Assembly (NCBI RefSeq): GCF_000243275.1
Contig: NZ_CM001437.1
Span: forward strand, 1,266,676 to 1,330,675
Direction of reading: 5' to 3'
DNA length: 64,000 nucleotides
Source: Myroides odoratus DSM 2801
GTDB taxonomy: Bacteria; Bacteroidota; Bacteroidia; Flavobacteriales; Flavobacteriaceae
Position 1 is the first letter of the stretch. Each line of letters opens with the position of its first letter. Under the pieces are notes generated by a model. That model saw only the letters and a program-made list of their open reading frames with translations. It had not been told where the DNA came from and searched no databases. The translations under genes and the position numbers were made by a program. This document shows, piece by piece, positions 27,311 to 36,088 of this stretch.

Positions 27311-28072
27311 GTGCGTATAGCCATAGTTGAAGATGAAGCTCTAGCAGCAAATTATCTAAAGAAATTATTACTGACTCAAGACATCCTTCCCGTTGCGGTT
27401 AGTGATATTGTCATGCTTTCCTCTATTAAAGAAGCTACGACTTTCTTTTTTCAACATACTGTTGATCTCATCTTCATGGACATTCACTTAGGCGATGGAA
27501 AAAGTTTAGAAATCTTCGATAAAATTGCAGTTAAAAGTCCAGTTGTTTTTATTACAGCGTATGATAACTATGCAATTGAAGCCTTCAAACAATTTGCCAT
27601 AGGGTATATTCTCAAGCCTTTTGATAAAGATGCCTTAGACGAGGTACTCCTTAAATATGTGACTATTACCAAGCGCTTACAAGAGGAACAACTTCCGAAA
27701 CAAGAAAATGAAGAAGCATCAAATAACAAGCTTAAAGATCGTTTTTTACTTCACGATGGTCACCGCTTAAAATCAATAGAAACCCCTGAAATAGCTTATT
27801 TATTTGCTTCAGGAAAGCATTTATTCTTGCATACTTTTCAAGACGAACGCTTCATTTATGATGATACCATCAAGGATGTGATTGACAAACTAGATGCCAA
27901 AACGTTTTTTAAAATTAACCGCAGTTTTATTGTCAATATCCATGCAATTAAAGAAGTTATTCGCCATACAAGTCAGAAAATAGAACTGGTTTTAAACGTT
28001 CAAAGCGACGACCAATACCCTATTTTCGTTAGCAAAGCACACATTCCTTTATTGAAAGATTGGTTGAGTTAA
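27311..28072 (+). CDS. LytTR response regulator
   Basis: This 253-aa regulator has a receiver domain (about 1-122; IVEDEAL acidic pocket, D57 in FMDIHLGDG, T/K positions in FITAYDN and ILKPFDKDAL). A linker and a LytTR DNA-binding domain follow (about 145-250; IAYLFASGKHLFLHT, FKINRSFIVNIHAIKEV). The start appears to be GTG 27311, which gives MRIAIVEDE. It is the natural partner of the LytS-type kinase at 18233, from which it is separated by the protease-SusC-SusD operon. A near-consensus TACTTTTA lies just upstream (about 27291-27298). Confidence 0.9.
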   Translation: MRIAIVEDEALAANYLKKLLLTQDILPVAVSDIVMLSSIKEATTFFFQHTVDLIFMDIHLGDGKSLEIFDKIAVKSPVVFITAYDNYAIEAFKQFAIGYILKPFDKDALDEVLLKYVTITKRLQEEQLPKQENEEASNNKLKDRFLLHDGHRLKSIETPEIAYLFASGKHLFLHTFQDERFIYDDTIKDVIDKLDAKTFFKINRSFIVNIHAIKEVIRHTSQKIELVLNVQSDDQYPIFVSKAHIPLLKDWLS

Positions 28073-28109
28073 ATTGCAATTCATCGCACTTCACCTTGTT
28101 TTTTTTACT

Positions 28110-28117
28110 TACATTTG
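28110..28117 (+). promoter_or_regulatory. -7 box TACATTTG
   Basis: TACATTTG fits TAnnTTTG exactly and lies 24 bp before ATG 28142. It supports that start and makes the small gene an independent unit. No clear -33 element was found. Confidence 0.5.
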
Positions 28118-28141
28118 AGTAAAACAAAAACAAACTGCGTT

Positions 28142-28357
28142 ATGAATCTAGGAGAATATATAGTGAATTTAATCGATGGAATTCTTGACTTCTTTCAATT
28201 AATCAAAGATTATTTAGAGGATGCCTTGAGTATTTTTGAAAAAATAAAAGAAGTCGTTTTAGATATTCTCGACTATTTCTCAGCTAAAATTGAAGATCTT
28301 ACAGAAGAAGCTTCTACTCTTTTTGAAGATACAGACGAGGAATATTTCTTTATTTAG
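28142..28357 (+). CDS. Small acidic helical protein, function unknown
   Basis: A 71-aa protein, MNLGEYIVNLIDGILDFFQ and onward, made almost wholly of amphipathic helix with repeated I/L/F spacing (LIKDYLEDALSIFEKIKEVV) and an acidic end (EDTDEEYFFI). It has no signal peptide. It has its own -7 box, a plausible start and a stop 7 bp before the converging YkgJ gene. I do not recognise a family. It could be a membrane-surface peptide or a small helical-bundle protein. Confidence 0.5.
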   Translation: MNLGEYIVNLIDGILDFFQLIKDYLEDALSIFEKIKEVVLDILDYFSAKIEDLTEEASTLFEDTDEEYFFI

Positions 28358-28364
28358 TCCCGCT

Positions 28365-28862
28365 TTATTTGACCACAATTTTCTTTTTCATTTGTTCCAC
28401 TACTTCATAAGCAGCTGGACAGATTGCTACATTCTGTAACGTAAGATTGGCAATTTGTTGAAACTTCTTGCGATCGGTATGAGGATACTCTCTGCAAGCT
28501 TTAGGGCGTACATCGTAAATCATACAGTAGTTTTCTGCATCCAAAAAGGTACAAGGTACTTGTTGTAAAACATAGTCATTATCTTCGTCAATTCTTAAAT
28601 ATTGATCGATAAATTGTTGGGGTTTTAGACGCAAATGCTTGCTGATTCGTTCAATATCTGCGCTAGTAAATAAAGGACCTGTTGTTTTACAACAATTGGC
28701 ACAAGATAAGCAGTCTGTCTTTTTAAATACTGCATTGTGGATTTCTTGCATTTGATAATCCAGATCTTTGGGTGCTTTCTTTTGTAGCTTTGCCAAATAT
28801 TTTTTATTCTTATTATGCTTATCTTTGGCTAACTTTGGAAGCTGTTGCAGTATTTTATTCAT
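28365..28862 (-). CDS. YkgJ-family cysteine-cluster protein
   Basis: This 165-aa cytosolic protein carries the CxxCxxCC cluster (DCLSCANCCKTTGPLF, about residues 55-70), then TFLDAENYCMIYDVRPKACR and a further Cys in NVAICPAA. The pattern matches the YkgJ/CxxCxxCC family, thought to bind a zinc or iron-sulfur centre. The reaction is unknown. It is divergent to the methyltransferase gene with a 67-bp gap. Confidence 0.85.
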   Translation of the reverse strand: MNKILQQLPKLAKDKHNKNKKYLAKLQKKAPKDLDYQMQEIHNAVFKKTDCLSCANCCKTTGPLFTSADIERISKHLRLKPQQFIDQYLRIDEDNDYVLQQVPCTFLDAENYCMIYDVRPKACREYPHTDRKKFQQIANLTLQNVAICPAAYEVVEQMKKKIVVK

Positions 28863-28929
28863 CCCTTTATATTTTGAAGGACAAAATTACAACAACTCCC
28901 TTTTTTATAGATCAAAAATCATCAAAAAA

Positions 28930-29643
28930 ATGAAAGACCTTATTGGCCAAGCAATATTAGACTATCAAGTCACTAAAAAACCAGCGGTAATTCTCACTGA
29001 AACAGACATATCTGAAGCAGAAGAAATGGAAGTTTCTTATTGGTTTCGCTCGTATAAGGACATGCCAGAATTGGAACAAATTGCCTTGAAAAAAAGTAAG
29101 GGAAAAATTCTAGATGTAGGTTGTGGAGCAGGTTCTCATGCGCTTTATTTACAAGAAAAAAACCTCGATGTTACGGCTATTGATATATCTCCAAAAGCCA
29201 TTGAAGCCTGTCAATTGAGAGGCGTAAAAAACACGAAAACCGCCAATATCCTTGACATTAAGAATGAACAATACGATACCATTCTACTCTTGATGAATGG
29301 GACGGGAATTTTTGGACGATTGATTCACATCACGACTTATTTAGAACATCTCAAAAGCTTAGTAGCCTCTGGTGGGCAAATCTTAATCGATAGTTCAGAT
29401 TTAATCTATATGTTTGATGAGGATGAAGATGGAGGAAAATGGATTCCGATGGACAACAAAGACTACTATGGAGAATTAGTTTTTAGCGTGGAATACAAAG
29501 GCGAAACGGAAGATGCCTTTCCATGGCTTTATTTAGACTACAACACGCTTCAAAACGCAGCCCATGGCTGTGGTTTACATTGCGAAATACTATACGAAGG
29601 CGAAAATTTCGATTACCTCGCTCGACTAACGGTTAACCGTTAA
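28930..29643 (+). CDS. Class I SAM-dependent methyltransferase
   Basis: This 237-aa cytosolic enzyme has the Rossmann SAM site ILDVGCGAGSHALYLQ (motif I, about 60-75), VTAIDISPKAIEACQLRG (motif II) and a DTILLLMNGTGIFG block (motif IV). It moves a methyl group from S-adenosylmethionine to an unknown acceptor. ATG 28930 (MKDLIGQAIL) is chosen; the longer frame runs antisense into the YkgJ gene. It ends at a bidirectional terminator. Confidence 0.88.
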   Translation: MKDLIGQAILDYQVTKKPAVILTETDISEAEEMEVSYWFRSYKDMPELEQIALKKSKGKILDVGCGAGSHALYLQEKNLDVTAIDISPKAIEACQLRGVKNTKTANILDIKNEQYDTILLLMNGTGIFGRLIHITTYLEHLKSLVASGGQILIDSSDLIYMFDEDEDGGKWIPMDNKDYYGELVFSVEYKGETEDAFPWLYLDYNTLQNAAHGCGLHCEILYEGENFDYLARLTVNR

Positions 29644-29644
29644 T

Positions 29645-29680
29645 AAAAAAAGCCTAAGCATATTGCTTAGGCTTTTTTTA
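29645..29680. terminator. Bidirectional terminator
   Basis: AAAAAAAGCCTAAGCA / TGCTTAGGCTTTTTTT. It is shared by the methyltransferase and the converging DUF2059 gene. Confidence 0.88.
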
Positions 29681-29689
29681 TATCTTGAT

Positions 29690-30097
29690 TTACATTTCCA
29701 TGTATTTCATCATGATTGATTGAATGCTAGCTCCCCATTCCATTCCAACTTGTTGTCCTTTATCATACAAAACTTTATTTTTTTCGTATAATTTTTTTCC
29801 AACTGGAGTTTCATATAATTTAATCAATTCTTTGATTTCATCATGTGTAAACTCTTGAATGTAAATATTAGCCATGTTCGATTTGAACTCTTTTAAGCTT
29901 ACATCGAATTCTTTTTTAAATTCTGCTCTTTTTGCTTCTGGAATGTTTTGGATAATATCTTCTGTCATATAGTCAAAAGCTTTCATTTGTCCACTAACTT
30001 CCATGTATTTCTCAGCATCCGCTTTGTAAGCAGCATCCTGCGCAAAACCGAAATGCCCTGCTAACATAAATGCAGCTACGATTACAATTTTTTTCAT
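29690..30097 (-). CDS. DUF2059 secreted protein
   Basis: A 135-aa protein with a signal peptide (1-19, HFGFAQ) and a helical DUF2059 domain. FTHDEIKELIKLYETPVGKK (about 83-102) is the family's typical stretch. The function of the family is unknown. The gene lies 38 bp after queE and may be co-transcribed, or may use the weak TATATTTA just upstream. Confidence 0.82.
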   Translation of the reverse strand: MKKIVIVAAFMLAGHFGFAQDAAYKADAEKYMEVSGQMKAFDYMTEDIIQNIPEAKRAEFKKEFDVSLKEFKSNMANIYIQEFTHDEIKELIKLYETPVGKKLYEKNKVLYDKGQQVGMEWGASIQSIMMKYMEM

Positions 30098-30135
30098 AAT
30101 TATTATTCTTTTGGAGGAGTAAATATAAAGCTATG

Positions 30136-30771
30136 TTAAGGAATATCCAAGTATTTATGCGTTTGTAATGAAATTTTCCACTGTGGATTTTTCTTCACAT
30201 ACTCAATAATCAAAGGCATCATTACGGCGCGTTTACTCCATTCCGTTTGCAACAATAATAACGCATCTTTATTGACTTTAGCGGCTTGCTCTTCTGCAAA
30301 AATAAAATCGTGTTTGTTGTAAATCACTACTTTTAATTCATTAGCGGCAGCATAAGCGCTAGCTGTGGGAAGTTTTGCTTTCTTTGGAGACAAGCAAACC
30401 CAGTCAAAATCACCTGACATTTCATAAGCACCTGAAGTTTCTATATTGGTTTTTAAACCTGCTTCTTTTAATTTCTTCGTTAGATAATCCAAGTTATACA
30501 TCAAAGGTTCACCTCCTGTAATAACAGCCAAATTAGCTACGGCTGATGCATCAGAAACTATTTTTTCAACTGCTGTTAATGGATGTAATTCAGCATCCCA
30601 ACTTTCTTTTACATCACACCAATGGCAACCAACATCACATCCTCCTAAACGAATAAAATAAGCCGCATGACCCGAATAAAACCCCTCCCCTTGAATGGTG
30701 TAAAACTGTTCCATCAAAGGCAATACGCGTCCTTCTGTTAATGCTTTATTTTCTAGGTTTTCCTGTATCAT
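30136..30771 (-). CDS. queE: 7-carboxy-7-deazaguanine synthase
   Basis: This 211-aa radical SAM enzyme turns 6-carboxy-tetrahydropterin into 7-carboxy-7-deazaguanine, a step to queuosine in tRNA. Visible are the substrate-side start MEQFYTIQGEGFYSGHAAYF, the compact 4Fe-4S motif GGCDVGCHWCDVKESWD (about 47-63), AVITGGEPLMY and a C-terminal ISLQTHKYLDIP, all as in Bacteroidota QueE. Other queuosine genes are not in the window. A -7 box lies at 30827. Confidence 0.95.
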   Translation of the reverse strand: MIQENLENKALTEGRVLPLMEQFYTIQGEGFYSGHAAYFIRLGGCDVGCHWCDVKESWDAELHPLTAVEKIVSDASAVANLAVITGGEPLMYNLDYLTKKLKEAGLKTNIETSGAYEMSGDFDWVCLSPKKAKLPTASAYAAANELKVVIYNKHDFIFAEEQAAKVNKDALLLLQTEWSKRAVMMPLIIEYVKKNPQWKISLQTHKYLDIP

Positions 30772-30826
30772 ATTATACTAATTATTTTACTAGTAACCTT
30801 TACTTTTTGAAAGTAAAATTACGCTG

Positions 30827-30834
30827 CAAAGATA
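30827..30834 (-). promoter_or_regulatory. -7 box TATCTTTG upstream of queE
   Basis: The minus strand reads TATCTTTGC at 30834-30826, which is exact TAnnTTTG. It would start transcription near 30820, about 50 bases before the queE ATG. A -33 element is not clear. Confidence 0.5.
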
Positions 30835-30894
30835 CGGCAAAAACATGAATCTCCCTTTTTCTAAGCACTTATTCCATAAGTCTTCTTCTAAGAT

Positions 30895-31860
30895 TTACCT
30901 TTCATCAGTCAATAATTCTTGATCTAGCCAAGTTAGAATTTGCCCATCACGTTGGGGATTGAACTTTCTAGCATATAAATAACCTTTAGATGCAGCTTGT
31001 TTTAAAAGTTCACAATCCTCCATAGAAAAAGTAACAGGTAAAGGCACTCCCTTTCTATCCCAATCAACAAAAGTCAAAACACCTTCAACCTGAACACTAA
31101 GGTCCTTTTTCATTACCTCGGTTAATAGTGTTTGAAAAAAATATTCATCTGCACAAAAACTCGTCTGAAAAAAATAATAGTATTCCGCGTAATTTTCTTG
31201 ATACAAGCTCTTGATTTTATCTAGTGTATCATACCGCAAAGCCCACCAAGAAGATCCTTTATAAAAAACAATTGAGGGATCTAATTCCTTTTGCGTAAAT
31301 AAATACTTCAAATACGAAAACTTAAAACACCCTTTAAAAATGGATTTATACAATCCGGATATTTTATTCTTTTTGAAGATAACATAATCTCCTCTTTTAT
31401 CACTCTTATTCACCTTAAACCCTCTAAAATTGAGATATGGACGAGGGTGTACATCTTGTGCCACAAACTTTTCAATAAAATCGACAGCGCGATTTTTTTC
31501 ATAAAAGGCTTGAATAGTAGTGACTGGTTGAAGTGGATAATCTTGCCCACTAATAAGGACCACACGATCAAAAGGCGAAGGTTGGTACTCAGCCAACCCC
31601 TGAATAAGATTTAAAGTAGCTTGTACTTGTGAAAAATCACCCCATATACAATTCACACGATTTTCAATAAATCGAATATGCTCTCCCACACAGATTGATT
31701 GAAAAGGAATAAGATCACTTTTCAAATCAATGTGAATAAGAAAATGAACATTAGGCGCATATAAACGATCTATTAATCGTTTAAGTTGCTCAGGATTGGT
31801 ATGGGCTTGAACAATATAAAATACATTCAAATCCCCCGTTTGATTTACTAGATTATTCAA
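30895..31860 (-). CDS. Core-2/I-branching type glycosyltransferase (GT14-like)
   Basis: This protein of up to 321 aa resembles bacterial beta-1,6-N-acetylglucosaminyltransferases of GT14. It shows VFYIVQAHTNPEQLKRLIDR, FLIHIDLKSD, WGDFSQVQATLNLIQGL, VVLISGQDYPLQP and the acidic site CADEYFFQTLLTE (about 235-247). It probably adds a sugar to a surface polymer or glycoprotein; the acceptor is unknown. No ATG fits. TTG 31860 gives the full frame, and TTG 31830 (MNVFYIVQAH) fits the family start better. It is a single gene, without glycan-cluster neighbours. Confidence 0.82.
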   Translation of the reverse strand: MNNLVNQTGDLNVFYIVQAHTNPEQLKRLIDRLYAPNVHFLIHIDLKSDLIPFQSICVGEHIRFIENRVNCIWGDFSQVQATLNLIQGLAEYQPSPFDRVVLISGQDYPLQPVTTIQAFYEKNRAVDFIEKFVAQDVHPRPYLNFRGFKVNKSDKRGDYVIFKKNKISGLYKSIFKGCFKFSYLKYLFTQKELDPSIVFYKGSSWWALRYDTLDKIKSLYQENYAEYYYFFQTSFCADEYFFQTLLTEVMKKDLSVQVEGVLTFVDWDRKGVPLPVTFSMEDCELLKQAASKGYLYARKFNPQRDGQILTWLDQELLTDER

Positions 31861-32049
31861 GAAACTAAAATTTACATTTTCTAAATAACGCTTTTTAACG
31901 TTACCTCAATATTTCTTAAATATTAATTTTTTATTAATTAACACATTAGTATCCAATCTAAAAGGCAAGTACTCATCACATATACATACAATAAAACATT
32001 TATTTACTTAAAAAAAGGACTCATTGGACCTGTTACTTTAGAATGAGGT

Positions 32050-32084
32050 AAAAAAAAAATCCAGAGGAACAATTCCTCTGGATT
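32050..32084 (-). terminator. Terminator after typA
   Basis: On the minus strand, an 11-bp perfect stem ATCCAGAGGAA / TTCCTCTGGAT with a 3-nt loop, then a T-run. Confidence 0.88.
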
Positions 32085-32108
32085 CTAGTATCAAAAACGA
32101 TTAAACGC

Positions 32109-33905
32109 TTAGATTTTATTTCTCTTACGATCTGTTTCTTTCAAGAAGATTTTTCTCAAACGAAGTGATTTTGGTGTTACCTCAACGTACTCATCTTTTT
32201 GGATATACTCTAAAGCTTCCTCCAATGAGAATTTAATTGCCGGAACAATTTTTGCTTTATCATCTGATCCAGATGCACGAACGTTTGTTAACTTTTTCGT
32301 TTTCGTAACGTTAACTGTCATATCATCCCCACGAGAGTTTTCACCGATAACTTGTCCTTCGTAGATATCCTCGTTTGGATCAACGAAAAACTTACCACGA
32401 TCTTGTAATTTATCAATAGAATAAGGAATAGCTTTTCCATTTTCCATAGAGATTAAAGAACCATTGATACGTCCAGCGATTTCTCCTTTGTATGGTTGAT
32501 ATTCTAAGAAACGGTGTGACATAATTGCCTCACCAGCAGTTGCTGTTAATAATTGATTTCTCAAACCGATAATACCTCTAGAAGGCACTAAGAATTTAAT
32601 AATCATACGGTCCCCTTTTGGTTCCATACTTAACATTTCTCCTTTTTTCAACGTCACGTATTCTACTCCACGACCTGATAAGTTCTCTGGAATATCAATT
32701 GTTAACTCCTCTACTGGCTCACATTTTACACCATCAATTTCTTTAATGATTACTTGTGGTTGACCAATTTGAAGTTCATATCCTTCACGACGCATTGTTT
32801 CAATCAAAACAGATAAGTGTAATACACCACGTCCGAATACCATAAATTTATCCGCACTATCCGTTTCGTTCACACGCAACGCTAAGTTTTTCTCTAATTC
32901 TTTATTTAAACGATCTTTAATGTGACGAGAAGTAACGTATTTACCTTCTTTACCAAAGAACGGTGAGTCGTTAATTGTAAATAACATACTCATTGTTGGC
33001 TCATCAATTGTGATTGTTGGCAATGCTTCTGGATTTTCGAAATCAGCGATAACATCTCCAATCTCAAATCCTTCGATTCCTACAACCGCACAAATATCAC
33101 CAGCGTATACTTCTGATACTTTTTTACGTCCTAAACCTTCGAATGTATGTAATTCTTTAATTTTAGATTTTACGATTTTACCATCTCTCTTAATCAAAGA
33201 AATATTCATTCCTTCTTTTAAGATTCCACGGTGTAAACGACCGATAGCGATACGTCCTGTAAACGTTGAGTAATCTAATGATGTAATCAACATTTGAGCA
33301 GTACCTTCTCTTACTTCAGCAGCAGGGATATGCTCTAAAACCATGTCTAATAATGGCTCTAAAGAGTCTGTTTGTTGTTTCCAATCTGTAGACATCCAGT
33401 TGTTTTTAGCAGAACCATAAACTGCTGGGAAATCCATTTGCCATTCTTCAGCACCCAATTCGAACATTAAGTCGAATACTTTTTCGTGTACTTCTTCTGG
33501 TGTACAGTTTTCTTTATCTACTTTATTGATAACTACACATGGTTTTAACCCTAAGCTAATTGCTTTTTGTAGTACAAATCGAGTTTGTGGCATTGGTCCT
33601 TCAAAAGCATCTACAATTAAAAGAACACCATCAGCCATATTCAATACACGCTCTACTTCTCCACCAAAATCCGCGTGTCCTGGAGTATCGATAATATTAA
33701 TTTTAGTTCCTTTATAACTTACAGATACGTTTTTTGAAACGATTGTAATTCCTCTTTCTCTTTCGATATCCTCGTTATCTAAAATCAACTCTCCAGAAGT
33801 TTCATTTTCACGAAATAACTGACAGTGGTGTAATATTTTGTCTACCATTGTAGTCTTACCATGGTCAACGTGTGCGATAATTGCAATATTCCTAATTTGT
33901 GTCAT
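32109..33905 (-). CDS. typA: Translational GTPase TypA/BipA
   Basis: A 598-aa ribosome-binding GTPase that helps 50S assembly and stress growth. The G motifs are G1 AHVDHGKTT (11-19), G2 ERERGITI, G3 DTPGHADFGGEV and G4 NKVDKE. Then come EF-G-like domains II and III (SLDYSTFTGRIAIGRLHRG) and the BipA C-terminal domain (GLRNQLLTATAGEAIMSH, DPNEDIYEGQVIGE). The length is usual for the family. The upstream region has only a near -7 box, TACATTTC. It is separated from rpsT by a terminator. Confidence 0.97.
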   Translation of the reverse strand: MTQIRNIAIIAHVDHGKTTMVDKILHHCQLFRENETSGELILDNEDIERERGITIVSKNVSVSYKGTKINIIDTPGHADFGGEVERVLNMADGVLLIVDAFEGPMPQTRFVLQKAISLGLKPCVVINKVDKENCTPEEVHEKVFDLMFELGAEEWQMDFPAVYGSAKNNWMSTDWKQQTDSLEPLLDMVLEHIPAAEVREGTAQMLITSLDYSTFTGRIAIGRLHRGILKEGMNISLIKRDGKIVKSKIKELHTFEGLGRKKVSEVYAGDICAVVGIEGFEIGDVIADFENPEALPTITIDEPTMSMLFTINDSPFFGKEGKYVTSRHIKDRLNKELEKNLALRVNETDSADKFMVFGRGVLHLSVLIETMRREGYELQIGQPQVIIKEIDGVKCEPVEELTIDIPENLSGRGVEYVTLKKGEMLSMEPKGDRMIIKFLVPSRGIIGLRNQLLTATAGEAIMSHRFLEYQPYKGEIAGRINGSLISMENGKAIPYSIDKLQDRGKFFVDPNEDIYEGQVIGENSRGDDMTVNVTKTKKLTNVRASGSDDKAKIVPAIKFSLEEALEYIQKDEYVEVTPKSLRLRKIFLKETDRKRNKI

Positions 33906-33955
33906 AAAAGGATTTTAAAATTATATTAGTATTCATTGAAATGTATAGTATAAAC

Positions 33956-33983
33956 AAAAAAAGCCCTCATGGAATTGAGAGCT
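33956..33983 (-). terminator. Terminator after rpsT
   Basis: On the minus strand, stem AGCTCTCA / TGAGGGCT (one G-T pair), 6-nt loop, then TTTTTTT. It ends the tRNA-Glu/rpsT unit before typA. Confidence 0.75.
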
Positions 33984-34019
33984 TAGTGTATGTCTTCTAT
34001 AAACACAACCTATTGCTTC

Positions 34020-34271
34020 TTATAAAGCAGCAACGTGTTTTGTTAATTTAGATTTTAAATTAGAAGCTTTGTTTGCATGAATGATATTTTTCTTTGCTAA
34101 TTTATCAATCATTGCAACAACTACAGGTAATTTATCAGCAGCATCTTTTTGATCTTCAATCAAACGTAAAGCTTTGATCGCGTTACGTGTAGTTTTATGC
34201 TGATATCTGTTTAATACTCTCTTTTTTTCGTTACTTCTAATTCTTTTTAAAGCTGACTTATGATTTGCCAT
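34020..34271 (-). CDS. rpsT: 30S ribosomal protein S20
   Basis: This 83-aa protein is rich in Lys/Arg and Ala with the S20 pattern: MANHKSALKRIRSNEKKRVL at the start, then KTTRNAIKALR, and KKNIIHANKASNLKSKLTKH at the end. It binds 16S rRNA at the bottom of the small subunit. Only 39 bp separate it from the tRNA-Glu upstream and no promoter fits there, so it is probably transcribed together with the two tRNA genes and released by tRNA 3' processing. Confidence 0.97.
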   Translation of the reverse strand: MANHKSALKRIRSNEKKRVLNRYQHKTTRNAIKALRLIEDQKDAADKLPVVVAMIDKLAKKNIIHANKASNLKSKLTKHVAAL

Positions 34272-34310
34272 TTTTTAAATATTTTATTAAGTCTATACTA
34301 TTTTTTTCTG

Positions 34311-34382
34311 TAGTCCGTAGGGGAATCGAACCCCTGTTACCAGGATGAAAACCTGGCGTCCTAACCCCTAGACGAACGGACC
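34311..34382 (-). tRNA. tRNA-Glu (anticodon UUC), copy 2
   Basis: The 72-nt cloverleaf reads GGTCCGT at the 5' acceptor, paired to ACGGACT with a terminal G-U, and discriminator A. The anticodon stem CCAGG/CCTGG has the loop TTTTCAT, so the anticodon is TTC. The T-arm GGGGTTCGATTCCCC is canonical. CCA is not encoded. The sequence is identical to the copy at 34409. Confidence 0.95.
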
Positions 34383-34408
34383 AAAATGCGTTAGTTTCAA
34401 AAGATTTG

Positions 34409-34480
34409 TAGTCCGTAGGGGAATCGAACCCCTGTTACCAGGATGAAAACCTGGCGTCCTAACCCCTAGACGAACGGACC
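34409..34480 (-). tRNA. tRNA-Glu (anticodon UUC), copy 1
   Basis: Identical in all 72 nt to the copy 26 bp downstream. It is first in the unit tRNA-Glu, tRNA-Glu, rpsT. CCA is not encoded. The promoter at 34504-34533 directs it. Confidence 0.95.
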
Positions 34481-34503
34481 ATTTTGTTTATCTAACGCGG
34501 ATG

Positions 34504-34533
34504 CAAAAGTACAATATATTTTTAAACCCGCAA
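34504..34533 (-). promoter_or_regulatory. Promoter of the tRNA-Glu/rpsT unit
   Basis: On the minus strand TTG at 34533-34531, a 19-nt spacer and TACTTTTG at 34511-34504, followed by CATCCGCG. It is near-identical in its -7 region to the leftward promoter at 146. It lies between the proS stop and the first tRNA. Confidence 0.8.
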
Positions 34534-34557
34534 GAGAAAAAACAAAAATTTTTATTT

Positions 34558-36033
34558 CTAATACGCTTTTGCAAACAACACTCTTCCTTTAGAAGGCGCT
34601 CCTGTTAGGATGCAAATTCCATCTTCTTCTTTTCTATCAATTGGAATACAGCGAATTGTAGCCTTTGTAAGGTCTTTAATCTTTTCTTCTGTCTCAATTG
34701 TACCATCCCAATGCGCAGAAATAAATCCTCCTTTATTTTCTAATAAATCTTTGAACTCCTCAAAAGAATTCGCTTCTGTGATATGCGAATCTCTATAAGT
34801 CTTTGCTTTATTAAATAAATTCGATTGGATTTCTTCCAACATATCCTGTACATACGTAACGATATCGTCTTTTGCTACAATCTCTTTTGTAAATGTATCG
34901 CGACGCGCTACCTCAAATGTACCATTTTCTAAGTCTTTCGGCCCAATAGCAACACGCAATGGCACACCTTTCAACTCATATTCATTAAACTTCCATCCTG
35001 GTTTGAATGTCGTACGATCATCAAACTTAAATGAAATATTCAGCTTTTTAAATTGATCCGTTACTTTCTTCACTTCTTCGCGAATCTCTTCTAATTGCTC
35101 ATCAGTTCTGTGAATCGGAACAATTACAACTTGAATCGGCGCTAAGTTTGGAGGTAAAACTAATCCATTATCATCGGAATGCGTCATGACTAATGCTCCC
35201 ATTAATCTTGTACTTACCCCCCATGAAGTTGCCCATACATATTCTTGTTTTCCTTCTTGGCTTGTAAACTTCACATCAAATGCTTTGGCAAAGTTTTGCC
35301 CTAAAAAGTGTGACGTTCCTGCTTGTAGTGCTTTACCATCTTGCATTAACGCTTCAATACAATATGTTTCAATTGCACCAGCAAAACGCTCATTTTCTGT
35401 TTTAAATCCTTTTACAACTGGAATAGCCATAAAATTCTCAGCAAAATCAGCATATACATCTAGCATTTGTTCTGCTTCTGCTACTGCTTCTTTTTCTGTT
35501 GCGTGTGCGGTATGACCTTCTTGCCATAAAAACTCAGCCGTTCTCAAGAACAAACGCGTTCTCATCTCCCAACGTACAACGTTAGCCCATTGATTCACTA
35601 AAATAGGCAAGTCACGGTATGATTCAATCCACTTTCTATACGTATCCCAAATAATGGTTTCTGACGTAGGACGAACGATTAACTCTTCCTCTAACTTTGC
35701 TTCTGGATCTACTTCAATTGTTTTTCCGTCTTCTCCTGTCTTTAAGCGATAATGTGTAACTACTGCACATTCCTTTGCAAATCCATCTACGTGGCTAGCT
35801 TCCTTACTAAAATAAGATTTGGGGATGAATAAGGGGAAATACGCATTTTGATGTCCAGTCTCTTTGAACTTCTTGTCTAACTCTGCTTGCATTTTCTCCC
35901 AAATAGCATAGCCATATGGCTTAATAACCATACATCCTCGAACTCCCGAATTTTCGGCCAAATCAGCTTTTACTACAAGCTCATTGTACCACTTCGAATA
36001 GTCCTCACTTCTCTTAGTAATATTCTTGCTCAT
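34558..36033 (-). CDS. proS: Prolyl-tRNA synthetase, archaeal/eukaryal-type short form
   Basis: This 491-aa class II synthetase charges tRNA-Pro. It shows [20 protein letters not shown] at the N-terminus, motif 2 [34 protein letters not shown] and [14 protein letters not shown]. Motif 3 lies in the [17 protein letters not shown] region. The anticodon-binding domain begins [11 protein letters not shown]. It lacks the editing insertion of long bacterial ProRS and ends with the zinc-like C-terminal domain and a terminal Tyr (LFAKAY), as in the short type. The promoter at 36089 overlaps that of the divergent lipoprotein gene. Confidence 0.97.
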   Translation of the reverse strand: MSKNITKRSEDYSKWYNELVVKADLAENSGVRGCMVIKPYGYAIWEKMQAELDKKFKETGHQNAYFPLFIPKSYFSKEASHVDGFAKECAVVTHYRLKTGEDGKTIEVDPEAKLEEELIVRPTSETIIWDTYRKWIESYRDLPILVNQWANVVRWEMRTRLFLRTAEFLWQEGHTAHATEKEAVAEAEQMLDVYADFAENFMAIPVVKGFKTENERFAGAIETYCIEALMQDGKALQAGTSHFLGQNFAKAFDVKFTSQEGKQEYVWATSWGVSTRLMGALVMTHSDDNGLVLPPNLAPIQVVIVPIHRTDEQLEEIREEVKKVTDQFKKLNISFKFDDRTTFKPGWKFNEYELKGVPLRVAIGPKDLENGTFEVARRDTFTKEIVAKDDIVTYVQDMLEEIQSNLFNKAKTYRDSHITEANSFEEFKDLLENKGGFISAHWDGTIETEEKIKDLTKATIRCIPIDRKEEDGICILTGAPSKGRVLFAKAY

Positions 36034-36088
36034 TTTTAATATATTAGCAGTTAAGTTGTTTAACTCTTAATTAACTATAATAATTCCA

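Noticed and set aside
28768..28929. Longer N-terminus for the methyltransferase
   Set aside because: It would be antisense to the start of the YkgJ gene and adds a hydrophobic stretch absent from such enzymes; ATG 28930 begins the family-like sequence.
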